A stretch of 64,000 nucleotides of DNA, taken from the NCBI GenBank assembly GCA_016647705.1, contig CM028328.1:47300647-47364646 (forward strand), given 5' to 3'. This document shows positions 12,026 through 23,113 of the stretch, in pieces. A program made the position numbers and the translations under genes. The first letter of the stretch is position 1. Each line of letters begins with the position of its first letter. The notes under the pieces are model-generated. The model had not been told where the DNA came from, made no database searches, and saw only the letters and a program-made list of their open reading frames with translations. This stretch comes from Eucommia ulmoides (lineage: Eukaryota; Streptophyta; Magnoliopsida; Garryales; Eucommiaceae).

Positions 12026-12799
12026 AAGCCTTGCGAAGTTTAGATACATGAGTGAAAAATTTATCACTTTCAAATCTCGAGGGTTGTTCCACATAAACAT
12101 CTTCTACTAGAAAGCCATTTAGAAATGCACTCTTAACATCCATTTGATATAACTTAAAGTTACGTGAACATGCAAAAATGAGTAGCATTTTAATTGCTTC
12201 TAGTCTAACAACAGGAGCATAGGTTTCATCATAATCAATTTCTTTCTCTTAATTATAGCCCTGTGCTACTAATCTTACTTTATTTCTAATTACCATACCA
12301 GATTCATCCTTTTTATTTCTAAAAACCCATTTAGTACCAATAACTAGGTGAAAATCTGGTCTCGAAACAAGACACCATACTTTGTTACGCTCAAATTGAA
12401 CTAACTCATCTTGCATTGCAAAAATCCAAGATTCACTAATTGACACCTCATCTACATTCTTAGGCTCAATTTGAGATAAGAAAGAAAGATTAATTAGATC
12501 CCTAAGAAAAGAATGAGTACATACATCTCTTTCGAAATTATCGATGATTTCATTTATCGAACGTCCCGGTAATGTCTTTGTAGCTCGTGGTAAAGTCGAA
12601 TGCTTTCCCTTAGGTTTTTTCTCTTGTTGGGACTCCTTAGGTACATTATCACCTAGGTTTTGGTTATTTGAAATACTTGCATCATCATCATCCAAAACCT
12701 TTCTCAACAAGAATGGATCAATTTTCTCAAAAATAACATGCATAGTTTCTTCTACTACTAACATACGTTTATTATAAACTCTATAAGTCTTACTGTTAG
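12026..12799 (-). pseudogene. Sirevirus linker and N-terminal reverse transcriptase, truncated by deletion
   Basis: The polyprotein continues through a linker (LPGRSINEIIDNFERD) into reverse transcriptase: SWIFAMQDELVQFERNKVW, IGTKWVFRNKKDESG, then a stop at 12247-12249 in place of a glutamine codon, and YQMDVKSAFLNG with the first catalytic aspartate. The frame reaches KALYWLK near 12020 and then jumps straight to the sequence that normally follows the C-terminal end of the polymerase. The palm with its YVDD box is missing, so the enzyme cannot copy RNA. Confidence 0.8.
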
Positions 12800-13610
12800 T
12801 AGCATATCCAATGAAAATCCCATAATCAGATTTAGCATAGAATTTATCAAGATTATCCTTGTCATTCAAAATAAAACACTTACATCCAAATACTTCAAAA
12901 TAAGAAATATTATAAGTCTTACCACTCCAGATTTCATATGGGGTTTTGTTAAACCCTCTACGATGGGATACCCGATTCTCCACATGGCAAGTTGTACTTA
13001 CTATTTCGGCCCAGAAGTAGATTAGTAAGTAATTTTCATTAAGCATCGTTCTGGCCATCTCTTGAGGCGTCATGTTCTTCCTTTCCACTACACCATTTTG
13101 TTGTGGTGATCTTAATGCAGAAAAGTTATGAGCATAACCATACTCATCACAGTAACTTACCACATCATCATTCTTAAATTCTTTTCCTTTGTCATTTCGA
13201 ATGTTAATAATGGAACATTGCTTCTTATTTTGAACACGTTTACAAAATTTAGCAAAAATAGAAGCAACCTCACTTTTCTTAGCAAGGGAAAATACCAAGG
13301 TAATTTTGGAATAATCATTAACTATAACAAAAGTATAAAACTTACCACCAAAACTAGCAACAGAGTTTGGTCCAAACAAATCAAGATGCAACAATTCAAG
13401 ACTTCTAGACGTGGATGTGTACATCTTTTTATTAAATGATGATATAATATACTTGCCGAATTGACATTCATCACATACTTTATCTTTCATAAATTTCAAA
13501 TCAAGTAGGCCAGATACGAGACTCTTCTTGGATAAACTAGAGATTAACTCCATACTAGTAGGCCCAAGTCTCCTATGCCATAACCAACTATTTTCAGATA
13601 AAGCATTCAA
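12800..13610 (-). pseudogene. Sirevirus integrase
   Basis: The frame starts just after a TAA at 13623-13625 that separates it from the protease part. LWHRRLG and CDECQFGK give the H-C-C part of the zinc domain. The DDE core is present: aspartate in LHLDLFGP, aspartate in IRNDKGKEF, and glutamate in QQNGVVERKN. The stretch with YFEVFGCKCF and GIFIGYATNSK is the C-terminal integrase part. It inserts the cDNA into the host genome. The domain itself is open, but lies in a polyprotein broken before and after it. The same open frame runs on into the start of reverse transcriptase (to 12249). Confidence 0.85.
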
Positions 13611-13622
13611 ACAAGATAAATT

Positions 13623-13998
13623 TTAAGGATTAAAATCATCAAATGAGCAAGTATAAACATTCTCAAAATGTGATGCAACTAACAAAATACTACTATCATG
13701 ACTATTCTTAATAATGCATTTATCATGATCAAATATAACGTTATAGCCCTTATCACATAGTTGACTAATGCTAAGCAAATTATGTTTAAGTCTATTAACT
13801 AGTAACACATCTTTAATAATAGTAGTACCATTACCGATATTACCTATACCGATAATTTTACCCTTTACGTTATCTCCAAAAGTCACATGTCCTCCATCCT
13901 TAGGTGTCAAAGATGTAAATTTTTCCTTTGTCTCCCATTATGTGTCGAGAACAACCACTATTCAGGAACTATTTGTTCTTAGTTATTGAAGTTTTTAG
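13623..13998 (-). pseudogene. Sirevirus aspartic protease region, inactivated
   Basis: Near 13950 the minus strand reads FLNSGCSRHIMGDKGK where this family has a W-x-L-D-S-G-C-S-R-H core. The tryptophan codon just upstream is now TAG, the catalytic aspartate codon is AAT (Asn), and one extra base in an A-run shifts the frame. After the shift, an open frame (13910-13623) gives PKDGGHVTFGDN, GIGNIG and LLSISQLCDKGYNV, the familiar rest of the protease and pre-integrase part. The enzyme would cut the gag-pol polyprotein; this copy cannot. Confidence 0.8.
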
Positions 13999-14045
13999 AA
14001 TAACCTGTAAGGAGCACCTCAAATAGTTCTTAAGCGGTACCCAGT

Positions 14046-15572
14046 CTAAATGGTTCCGATCTTGTTAGTCAGGACAATTTTAGTTCCTTTTGGAATCCGA
14101 ATTTGTCTACAGTTAGATATTTTAGCAAAACATCTGCGAATAGTATGACCTACAATATTACATTTAAAACATCTAACAAGATCATTGGTTTCAGAAAAGA
14201 ATTTGTGAAAACGTTTTTGTTTAAGATTTTTCTGAAATCTAATACCAGCTTTATCAAAAATTCCACGTAAACTTCCCAAAAGCATTTTTGAGTTATTTTT
14301 AACGTCAGTGAATTTCAGAACAATTGAATGCAAATCCGTCAACTTGGATTTCAATTCATTGTCTTCAGATTCGTAGTTCATCACTTGTTTGTTTAATGTA
14401 TTAATTATATTTTGAAGGACATTTATTTTAGAACACTGGTTTTTATAATCATGAGAAAATTCTAGATAAACATCAAATAATTCATCAAACTCTAAAGGAA
14501 AAAAACTTGAACATTTAGTTACCTCATCACCAGTGGCCATCAATGCAAACATAGATATATCTTCACTATCTGATTTTTCCGAGCTACTTGATTCAGTATC
14601 ATCCCAAGTAGCCTTCATGGATTTCTTCTTACTCCTCTTTGCTCTCTTCTTTTCTTTCTTCTTCTTTTCTTTTTCTTTATCATTCTTCGATTCGGGACAA
14701 CTATTTTTAAAGTGACCGGTCTTATGACAGTTGTAACATTCCACTTTAGTCATGTTAAGGTTTCTTTTCCCGCAGAATGTGCATCGATTCATTCTTCTAA
14801 AATTCTTTGTGAGAAGCGCCACATCTTTCTCTTGCTCATTATCAAGACTTTCATCCTCACTGTTATCCTCTTCTTTAATTTTCTAAGCTTTTAGCGCCAA
14901 GGATTTTCTCTTGCTATTTCCGATGTCATCCTCATATCTTTTAATCGTCGCTTCATGAGTTATCAAGTTACCTATGAGATCATCAATTTCATATTTGCCA
15001 AGATCCTTAGCTTCCTCAATTTCCATCACCTTTAACTCCAATATTTTTGTTAAAGATCTTAGGACCTTTCGAACTCTATCCTCCATGGAATATGGCTTTC
15101 CAAGTTAACTCAAGTGATTGCAAATGTTGTTGAAGAGAGTAATCTCATGAATTTCAGTTTCTTCCATTCTGAACAACTCAAATTTCCTCATAAGAGCATT
15201 GATTTTCGATTGCTTCACTTAACTTGTCCCTTCATAGGCAACTTGTACTTTATCCCACATCTCCTTTGCATATTTATAACCTGAAACTCTAGAATATTCA
15301 TTAACATCTAAAGAGAAAAATAGAATGTTAATAGCCTAAGAGTTTATAGAGACTTTCTACTTATCAGAAGCAATTAGTTGTTCATTCTTCTTCTCGACTC
15401 CATTTTCCATTGGAACAAATGGACCATCCTCGATTGTTAGCTACATATCGCAATGTGTAACCTGAAGGAAGGCTATCATTTTGTCTTTCCAGAATGAATA
15501 ACTTTCACCTGCAAACAAAGGTGATCGATGTATAGACTACCCCTCAGAGAGTGTACCTATTATGTGCGCCAT
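14046..15572 (-). pseudogene. Sirevirus gag, broken
   Basis: The capsid gene should start at the ATG at 15572 (MAHIIGTLSEG), since the next residues after an in-frame TAG give SIHRSPLFAGESYSFWKDKM, the typical N-terminus of Sirevirus gag. Stops and frame changes follow down to about 15086. Two open stretches remain, 15086-14883 and 14822-14046. The second has a CCHC knuckle, CYNCHKTGHFKNSC, near 14738, a lysine-rich run, an acidic stretch and a second knuckle, CFKCNIVGHTIRRC, near 14150. The knuckles would bind the RNA genome. Length fits a Sirevirus gag, but the gene cannot be translated whole. Confidence 0.8.
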
Positions 15573-15608
15573 ATGATCTTTGTTAGCTAAATATGTCGAG
15601 CTAAACCA

Positions 15609-15620
15609 GCTTTGATGCCA
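15609..15620 (-). other. Primer binding site of the Sirevirus (tRNA-Met type)
   Basis: The minus strand reads TGGCATCAAAGC, two bases away from the usual copia TGGTATCAGAGC complementary to initiator tRNA-Met, and lies two bases from the LTR edge. Confidence 0.7.
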
Positions 15621-15622
15621 AT

Positions 15623-15966
15623 TGTTGGCCCATTGAGCTACCCAAGAGGGGGGGAATTGGGTAGATAAAAATATTATCAGAAAAAATATTTCAAAAATTC
15701 AAATAATTGATTTTAATCCAAAATTAATTATTATCCTTATATCAAAGCGGAAATATAAAATCAATTAGGTGCACACCAAACAATAAAAAATAAATAATGT
15801 AAAGATAGCAGCACACCGAAATTTATATTGGTTCATCCAGCTACTTTTGGCTAATCTAGTCCTTCGAGCCCCACGAAGAGTCACACCCATTAAACTCAAT
15901 ATTTTTTTAAAGGTAGGAACCGAACCCTCACAAAGATTCTTTTCACAGAATCAAAATCAACCTTTA

Positions 15967-16002
<36 letters not shown>

Positions 16003-17746
16003 TTCTAGGCTCAGGAATAACCTCTACTTTTTACAGGTTCAAGAATAACCTAATTCTTTTTTAAACTAAGGCTAAAGTATCAAAACCTCACACACACTCC
16101 AAATATCCTTTTATCCGGTAAGGATTCAACCGTTAAAAAATTGCTCACAAATACTCCCAATAGTATTCAATCCGTCACTCAACTCACTAATTACAAATTG
16201 ATAAGTGATTTTTCTCACTTGGAGTTTCTACCACTCTAGATAAATTACAACTCAATTAATATCCAAAAATTAGTGATAGAAAAGTAAGATATTCAAAATC
16301 TGATTTTAAACAAAAATTGGGTAGCACGTAATCAGATTTCTTCAAGAATTTGTTTCAAAAATATTTTTCAATAAAAAATTGAAAAATAATTTCAAAGATC
16401 GAATTCCAAATATAATCAAGTAATACTAAATAGAAAGTCATTTGGAAATATCTCACCCGGATTGCACCGAAAGAATAATTATAGCAATGTCACTTCAGAT
16501 TCGGTAGCAGCAATAATCCACAGCAAATAATTCAAGAATAACTCTCAGAAAAGCTCTTATAATTCTCTCAATATGATTTCTCTTAAAAAAGCTCAGTATA
16601 ATTCTCTTGATCTCTCTTCTAATATGAAAAACGCAAGTCTATATAAAAGGGAATTAAATAAGCTTTCTAACGGTTAGTTCACAATTGTTATGACATTTAA
16701 TTGCTCTTATAGGCCCCTTATATCATTAAGACTTCATTCTGGTTCAAATCACTTAATGATAACTTTCAAATTTTTAATTAAGTCCTCCAAATATTTCTCA
16801 ATCACAATTAAATAGGATAAAAAGAATTACATGTACCAAATTGAGAAATATTCAAACTTAATGAACCAAATCTATTGTGATATCATAATATATATATATA
16901 TATATTACATATCTCAAATAACATTAAATCCTTAATATATCTCGTGAATCCTAACTATAAAACGTCTAGTAACGGCTACTTTTAGAATAAAATTTGGAAT
17001 TCCACAATATCCTGAAAAAGTGCCATAAGTTGACTTACCAAGGAGCACCGGTCGACCGCTCGATTTAGGATGTAGCCAAGCCAAAAATCCATAGCCGATC
17101 GGTCAACTTATCTATCAACCTAGAGATTCAAAGAGTTACATTTCTGGTCACAAGTCGACTGCTCTGTCGACTTATCGATACAAAGAGTTCATATTTAAGC
17201 ACAGGTCGACCTACCTGTTGACTAAGAAATACATAGACTTTTCCTTCTATGCTCCAGTCCACTTATCTATCGACTTGTCAATGTTGGAATCTCTACGAAA
17301 TTCATTTTTAATTCATTCTTATCGACATTTTTGTCCCTTTAACCGATTTCTTTTCTCGGTTAGCTCCACTAAATACTTAAGTTCAATTTTAATCAATCAT
17401 CAAGATTTCTTTTTCAATTTTATATAGGAGCAAATAATTTAACTAATTAGAATTCTATAAAAAACACACATATTTATAAATATCATTTAAAAATTGTTTT
17501 GTGTCGTGCTTGATCCTAATTGGGATATTAAGAGTTGAAATTTAACCTAAGTTGTTTTTCCTAAGTTCTTCAAATTCTTCAACCTCTTAATCCTTCATAA
17601 TTTTTGTCATCATCTTTTAACATCCATTCATTACTTGTCATCATATTTTCATCATTTGGAACTAATAAACTGAAACATTTAATCAAACCATTAGTTTCAC
17701 CAAAAACATCAACCTTTAATTATTCATCAAAATCTTAGGATCAACA
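15623..17746 (-). repeat. 5' LTR of the Sirevirus
   Basis: About 2.12 kb, starting at 17746 on the minus strand with TGTTGATCCTAAG and ending ...GGGCCAACA at 15623. It lacks a stretch present in the left LTR (about 9430-9490) and contains a run of over 30 A near 15967-16000 that the other copy lacks, so the two have drifted since insertion. Confidence 0.9.
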
Positions 17747-18087
17747 TGACTTATATCCAATAAGGAAATATAGAGTTTTAATCCTGGATAATCTATAAAT
17801 AGGGAAACCCTAGGAAATATGGCTAACCCTATTCCAAAATTCTTCTTGCTTTTTTCATTCTTACTTTCACCTAAAATCGAATCCAAACTACCTTATATTT
17901 GTGGATTTAGAATTTGCTTTTTAGATATTCTATAGACTTCAGTCGTACGAATTTTCTCGTATGAATACTATTATAAGAGAGACTTTATTTTTGTTTTTTA
18001 GGAGAATTGAATTAAAGTTTGTTTGAGGATCTATTCGTGTTGCACTCTGAAGAATCAATTATATTACACCTCGGGAACTACCAGACA
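17747..18087 (+). other. Possible old LTR promoter fragment
   Basis: A CTATAAATAGGG TATA-like box at about 17800 is followed by a pyrimidine-rich leader-like stretch. It looks like the middle of a copia-type LTR, but no second copy or edges are in the window. No protein is seen. This call rests on composition alone. Confidence 0.25.
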
Positions 18088-19190
18088 ATGTTTTAAAAAT
18101 CGGATCGGACCGCCCGGTTCAACTGGTTGAACCATCACCCAGGCTTGTTTCCGGTCCGGTTAACCACTAAAACCCAGTTTAGGCTAAAAATCAATGAACC
18201 GGCTGGTTCGAACCGGTTCAATAAGTGTACTAGAATGGCTCACACTGAACCGAGGTGATTCTCCCTCATTGGTAGGTTATGAATGGTTCTCAAAAGAAAA
18301 CCCGTAAATCCCTAATTTTTCCCTCACCTGCTCACACAAACCTCATTTATCACTTCTCTCTCTCTTGTTCAGCCGTCATCAAGCTCATTCAATGGTTCAA
18401 TATTTCAATCTCTATCTTCTATGTTCAACCTCTCTCTTTCTCTCTCTGTCTCTCTCTCTCTCTCTCAGTTCTGAAACTTCAGATCTGGTCTGTCAATATT
18501 CAAATCTGACGGTGACACTCCACATCCAACGGCCACACTTCATCTACTCATTCTCCTCCCATAAGTCTTTCAAATTATCTCTCTTTAGAATGTTTACTGT
18601 AGGTTCGGAACACTGATTTAAGTTTCATTTGGTTTCACTAGTGGTTTGTCAAAGGCTCCAAGTTCATTTTTTTTTTCGGTGGCTCATACATAGATTTTGG
18701 GTGTCTGGCTCCAAGTTCATTAATAATCTATTTAATCTCACTGATTTAGTTTCATTTGGTTTTAGTTTTGTTCTTGAACAAGTTTTTTTTTTTAAAAAAA
18801 ATATATATATATCATTAATAATTTGTTTAATTTTGGTTGTTTGTGCTGATGTTAATTGTTTGATTTTTATTTATAGAATTATTGTAAATAATCTGTTCAA
18901 TAATTTGGTCATATAAAAACTTTAAAAAAAAATATGTTAATTTTTGTTAACAAGATCAAGATCATTCTATGAAATGTGTTTGTTTGGGAAAAATTTAATT
19001 ACTCAATCTATGGTGAAGAATTAGATATTGCTTGAAATGCATAAATTGTTTGATTTTTTTTTTTCTTAGTTTTAAAATTTTATTTTATTTTTTAAATGAC
19101 ATAATTATGATGTCATGGTTCAACTACAATGCGCCTACTAGTTGAACTAGTGACCTGATAACTTTTTCGGTTCGATGGACGGTACCAGGG
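18088..19190 (+). mobile_element. Decayed non-autonomous DNA element with CCGG/GGTTCAAC-rich ends
   Basis: The left end (18088-18220) starts caatgttttaaaaatcgg and is rich in CGGACCG, GGTTCAACTGGTTGAACC and AACCGG words. The right end (19110-19190) has the same words inverted (GGTTCAAC, AGTTGAACTAGTGACC, CGGTTCGATGGACGG). Between them is AT-rich DNA with a CT microsatellite (18430-18468). Such ends are common in plant repeats of this type. The right end breaks off before the expected mirror of the left terminus, so the element is likely truncated. No transposase. Confidence 0.45.
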
Positions 19191-21097
19191 AAGAAGCTGA
19201 AGTGCACATAAAGGTATAAATTGGATTCTTATTATATATTTATTCTATATATGTTAATACAAACATATCTAGACTTATAGAATTACAGATATTAAAATTG
19301 TTTTAAATTTATTGTATTATGTTGTGTAAATCAAGTAATTTTAATAATTGATTCTTTTAGGATTTTTTTTCTCTTGAGACTGATCAGGTTGTATATGTAA
19401 ATCTAAGAGTAGAGTGGACATTGGATGTCTTCTCGAGCTATGGGACTCTCTGCTTATCTCGGGAAACGAGATTTGTACATAAGAGTTCTCTTTGTTCCCT
19501 CCAAAGTCGTTACAGCTCGCACCTCAGCTCCTATCGTTCTCTTCTCATCTTGACAATGTTTTCAGTGCTCTCTTTGTCCTTTATGCACAATTGATTGTGC
19601 CTAATTGTACGGAGACGTATAGACCTATGACAACGGTAACGACAATGGAAGTTGAGTATGTCTGTTAAGTTATTTCAAGATATCTCATGTCTCCCTCATT
19701 ATCTCCAATAGTAAGGTATGTGATTCATCAAATGGGCCAACACCTCGATCCCTAGTACGAATAGATTGTCTTTCGATTTCTTAATAGTTGGTCATGATTC
19801 AAGACCAAAGAATGACTATACAATTTTTCGAAGTGTAAGAAACAATAAGTCATTCTCACAGACAATGTCAATCTGATGAAGCCTGAATTTGGGTTGTCAG
19901 ATATGGTGCACCTGCAAAATTTTCAAAGCCAAACTTTTTTGAAAAAAAAACCGAAAAAGAAAGGAAAAAATTGATAAATAATACTATAATGTTTTGATCT
20001 CATTTTGGAAATAAAACTCTATCGATTCTCATACTAAAAGTGCAATACCGGTAGAATATTGTAGTGTGTGGATTGCTTCAACTAATTTTAAATTTAGTTT
20101 TAAAAAAAAAAAGAAAAAGAAAATATAATATTGATATTCTAAAAATTTATTTCCAAAATGAGATCAAAACGTTATTGTATTATTTATCATTTTTTTTCCT
20201 TTCTTTTTTGTTTTTTTCAAAAAGCCTGGCATTGAAAATTTTGAATTTCAAGTTAAAATTTGAAATTTTCGAGTCAACAATCCATGAGATTAAAATTTGT
20301 ATCCATATAATTCACGCACTATAATATTTTTTAAAAAAATTCAAAGTCGCCAAAAAAAAGTCAATGTAATTTTTGTAACTTGAACTTTTAACAAAATTAT
20401 TGATTTTTTTTTAAAAATTATTGTACTGAGTAAATTTTTAAAAAATTATTGTACTGAGTAAGTCGAATGAATATTGAATTGCAAATTTTAGAGTCAAGAT
20501 AAATAAATAAATGAAAAAATTCTTAATATTTACATATATTTTTTTTAATGTTTTTTTTTTCATTTTATTTATTTATTTATTTGTTGTGTGTGTGAAATCA
20601 AATATTAGGTTAAAAAGTAATTGATGTATTGATTGAATATTAACGATAAACACACTATTTTGACTAACATCGTTTCCTAACGACTTTTCAAGAATCTTAG
20701 CTAATTTTATTAAAAAATTATTGTTTCAAAAGAAGTTAAAAAGATAATCAAGTAAGGACAAAACTTTTTGATTTGGTAATTCCCCTTTTCTTTTTGGAGC
20801 TTAATCCTTTATCTGATTTACAACTTTTTTGTTGTTGTCTTTATCTATATTAAAAACAAAGCCGGTCTCATTAGCTTTTGCTAATATAAAAAGGAAAGTG
20901 TGTGAAAGAGGTTTGTCGTTTTCTTGAGGGCAAACGTCCCACGTGTCATTACCAAATCCGCGTATCACTTGCATGCATCCAGGCATCACACTATAGAGAA
21001 TATATACTTTGAAATGCTATTTTTTTTTCTAATAATTTTTATGGAATACTCTGATTAAAAGTTAAAAACATAAAAAGGAATATATACAGTTGAAATT
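19191..21097. other. Gene-free AT-rich stretch holding a fold-back
   Basis: No supported gene. The only clear structure is the inverted repeat at 19915-20243. Frames such as those near 20064-20324 are spanned by that repeat and are not coding. Confidence 0.55.
19915..20243. repeat. Inverted repeat (fold-back), arms about 100 bp
   Basis: The arm at 19915-20014 (with GGAAAAAATTGATAAATAAT and TTTTGATCTCATTTTGGAAA) is matched in reverse complement by 20146-20243, with few differences, over a spacer of about 130 bp. The RNA of either strand would fold into a long hairpin. It could be a small fold-back transposon or a young microRNA-like locus; no known family was recognised. Confidence 0.75.
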
Positions 21098-21718
21098 CTA
21101 GGTGGCGTTTGGTTAGTGTTTTCACTTTTCTAAATCCAACTGAAATGAATTAGGTTGAGTTGAATTAGTTTGGGTTAAAAATTTTGGAAACAGAATTGCG
21201 TTTGGTAACGACAATTTTTGTTTTGTGCTGAGAACAGAATGTGTTTGGTAACGATTTTATCCTAAAACTATTTATTTTTTTTTAAATGTTTTTTTATGTT
21301 TGGTGGCGGTGGTGGTGTTAGACGGTGGCCAGACGGCCGGATGCCGACGACCGCAATGGTGTCAAACGGTGGCCAGACGGCTAGACGCCGACGAAAGCGG
21401 TGGTGGCCGAACGGTCGGACGCCCGCGGCGGTTGGTGACCGGTGGAGGCGGCCGGCGGCGGTGGACGGTGACCAGCGGCGGGTGGTCATCGGACGATGGC
21501 CGAAGTTGAGAACTTTGGGTTGAGTTTTTTGGGCACAAAAAAAAAAAAAAAAAAAACAAGTTTTTTTTGTTTCTCATTTCCTTAACATTTTAAGAATCAA
21601 TTCCTATTTTTTGGGTTAGGTTGGGTTAAGTTTTGTATTTACCAAACGCGTTTCCAAAAATCAAATTCAGAATTTTTGGGTTGGGTTTGGTTGGGAACAC
21701 TTACCAAACGGGGCCCTA
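21098..21718. mobile_element. Inverted-repeat element (hAT/MITE-like) with GC-rich core, copy 1
   Basis: Ends read TAGGTGGCGTTTGGTTAGTG on the left and, inverted, TAGGGCCCCGTTTGGTAAG on the right. Words such as CGTTTGGTAACGA recur inside the ends. The core (21300-21510) is an island of CGG/GGTGG-rich degenerate repeats, very unlike its AT-rich surroundings. The open frames in the core come from its triplet bias. Copy 2 with the same plan is at 53507-54246. An 8-bp target duplication was not found. Confidence 0.6.
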
Positions 21719-23113
21719 CTCTCCCGTTGGGTCCACTCTCTTCTTTAAACTTGTTCACATTTTTTTGCTTTTATTTAAATTTTATAATAACTAGGGTAAA
21801 TTGCTTTTTACTCCCTTCTTCTTTGTCTAATTATTACTTTGTGGTCTCCATTTTAAAAAGCTACATTTTATTTACTTCTATTTTTTAACAAAGTGAAAAT
21901 TTAACATTTTTCTATTTAAATTGACGGACTATACTTAAAAATTGATGCAATTAATTTTTTGAAAAATTGAATATATAGACCCTAAGAGATAGAAAATGAT
22001 CATATGAACCCTCAACAAGCAAAATAAAATTTTTGGCCCCTAAAGATTTCTTAGAAAATGGTTCTTAACATTTGTCCGCCTATTGATGTTGTATTTACAA
22101 ACCACTGCCTTTGAGTGTTCTGCAACGGCCAACATTTATAGGAAGTGACAGCTCCCAAAAATATCAAAACCAGTCACGAAAAAGGGCTGTTGTGATCGAA
22201 ATCGCTGCTCAAAAAGTGAACAAAAAAAACAAATTAATATTCACAAATTCCTCTTTCTAAAGAGATAATTTTCGATTTTTTTGGACAAAAAACGAAAACT
22301 GGTGAATGTTCATATAAATGTCAGATGATTAGTCCAAATTTTACTGGTTGTATTCCTAAATTAATGAAGCCACAATCCTATTAGTCAATAAACCTACCGT
22401 ATAGACATCCCTCAATTTGCGATTCAACCTCATTTGCCTAAAATGCTCATCCCTCTCACTCAAAAATCTGGAACCCTAAACCCAAACCTTCAACCGCGTG
22501 CTTCCTTCATCTATGATGAAAACCACAAGATTTGACACATTTACCATCCAAACAAAAAGAGAATTTTGAACATTCACAAGGTTAGCAGTGTGTGCTTCAT
22601 CGAATATAGGATATAGATAGTGAATATTTATGTTGCATGTGAATTATTAGGGATTTCCTTATAGTATTCAAGTGTTTTGAAATGTTCACCATTCATTTTT
22701 TTGCCCTACTGACTGCTCGATTAATGCGGAACACATGTTATATGAGACTTCCTATGTTCTTCAATGTGTTTGTGGAATGTTCATGTTGGGCACATAGAAG
22801 AGTCAATTTCAATAAAGTGAATATTTATTGAATTAGTGCCAGGTCACGTATACTTGAATGATGTTTTGTCAAATGAATGTTGATATATTTAATGTTAAAA
22901 CAACGAAAATTAAACGTTCACGTGTTCAGGGGGCATGATTTGGGTGTTCAATACATTTGAATTACTGTCCAAAATATGAATGTTCATAGCTTATCAATGG
23001 AACCTAGATATTCTCATGGTCGGTAGGCGTGTTGGATACACTTCTAGCATGATTTACGAAGGTACGAGTGTGAAATTACGTTTCAATGTTACCAAATGAT
23101 TGTCCACATATGA
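21719..23113. other. No clear gene
   Basis: AT-rich DNA. The part from about 22440 may belong to the 5' region of the Ulp1-type pseudogene that follows, but no frame could be assigned. Confidence 0.4.

Larger units (their letters stand above)
8905..17746 (-). mobile_element. Ty1/copia Sirevirus-type LTR retrotransposon, whole but defective
   Basis: Two long, similar direct repeats (8905-11057 and 15623-17746) bound gag and pol remains read on the minus strand in copia order: gag, protease, integrase, reverse transcriptase, RNase H. On the minus strand the LTRs start TGTTGATC and end GGCCAACA. A tRNA-Met-type primer site lies beside the right LTR and a purine tract beside the left one. The large gag with zinc knuckles, the pol residues and the repeated purine tracts fit the Sirevirus (SIRE/Maximus) lineage. 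Flanking 5-mers are gaact on the left and tgact on the right, so the target duplication is not clean (3 of 5). All genes are broken. Confidence 0.9.

Noticed and set aside
8900-17751. Clean target duplication for the Sirevirus
   Set aside because: The flanking 5-mers gaact and tgact agree at only three positions, so I do not claim one.
21268-21577. Overlapping RRP/GGG-rich frames
   Set aside because: Same reason: the GC-rich core of the copy 1 element.
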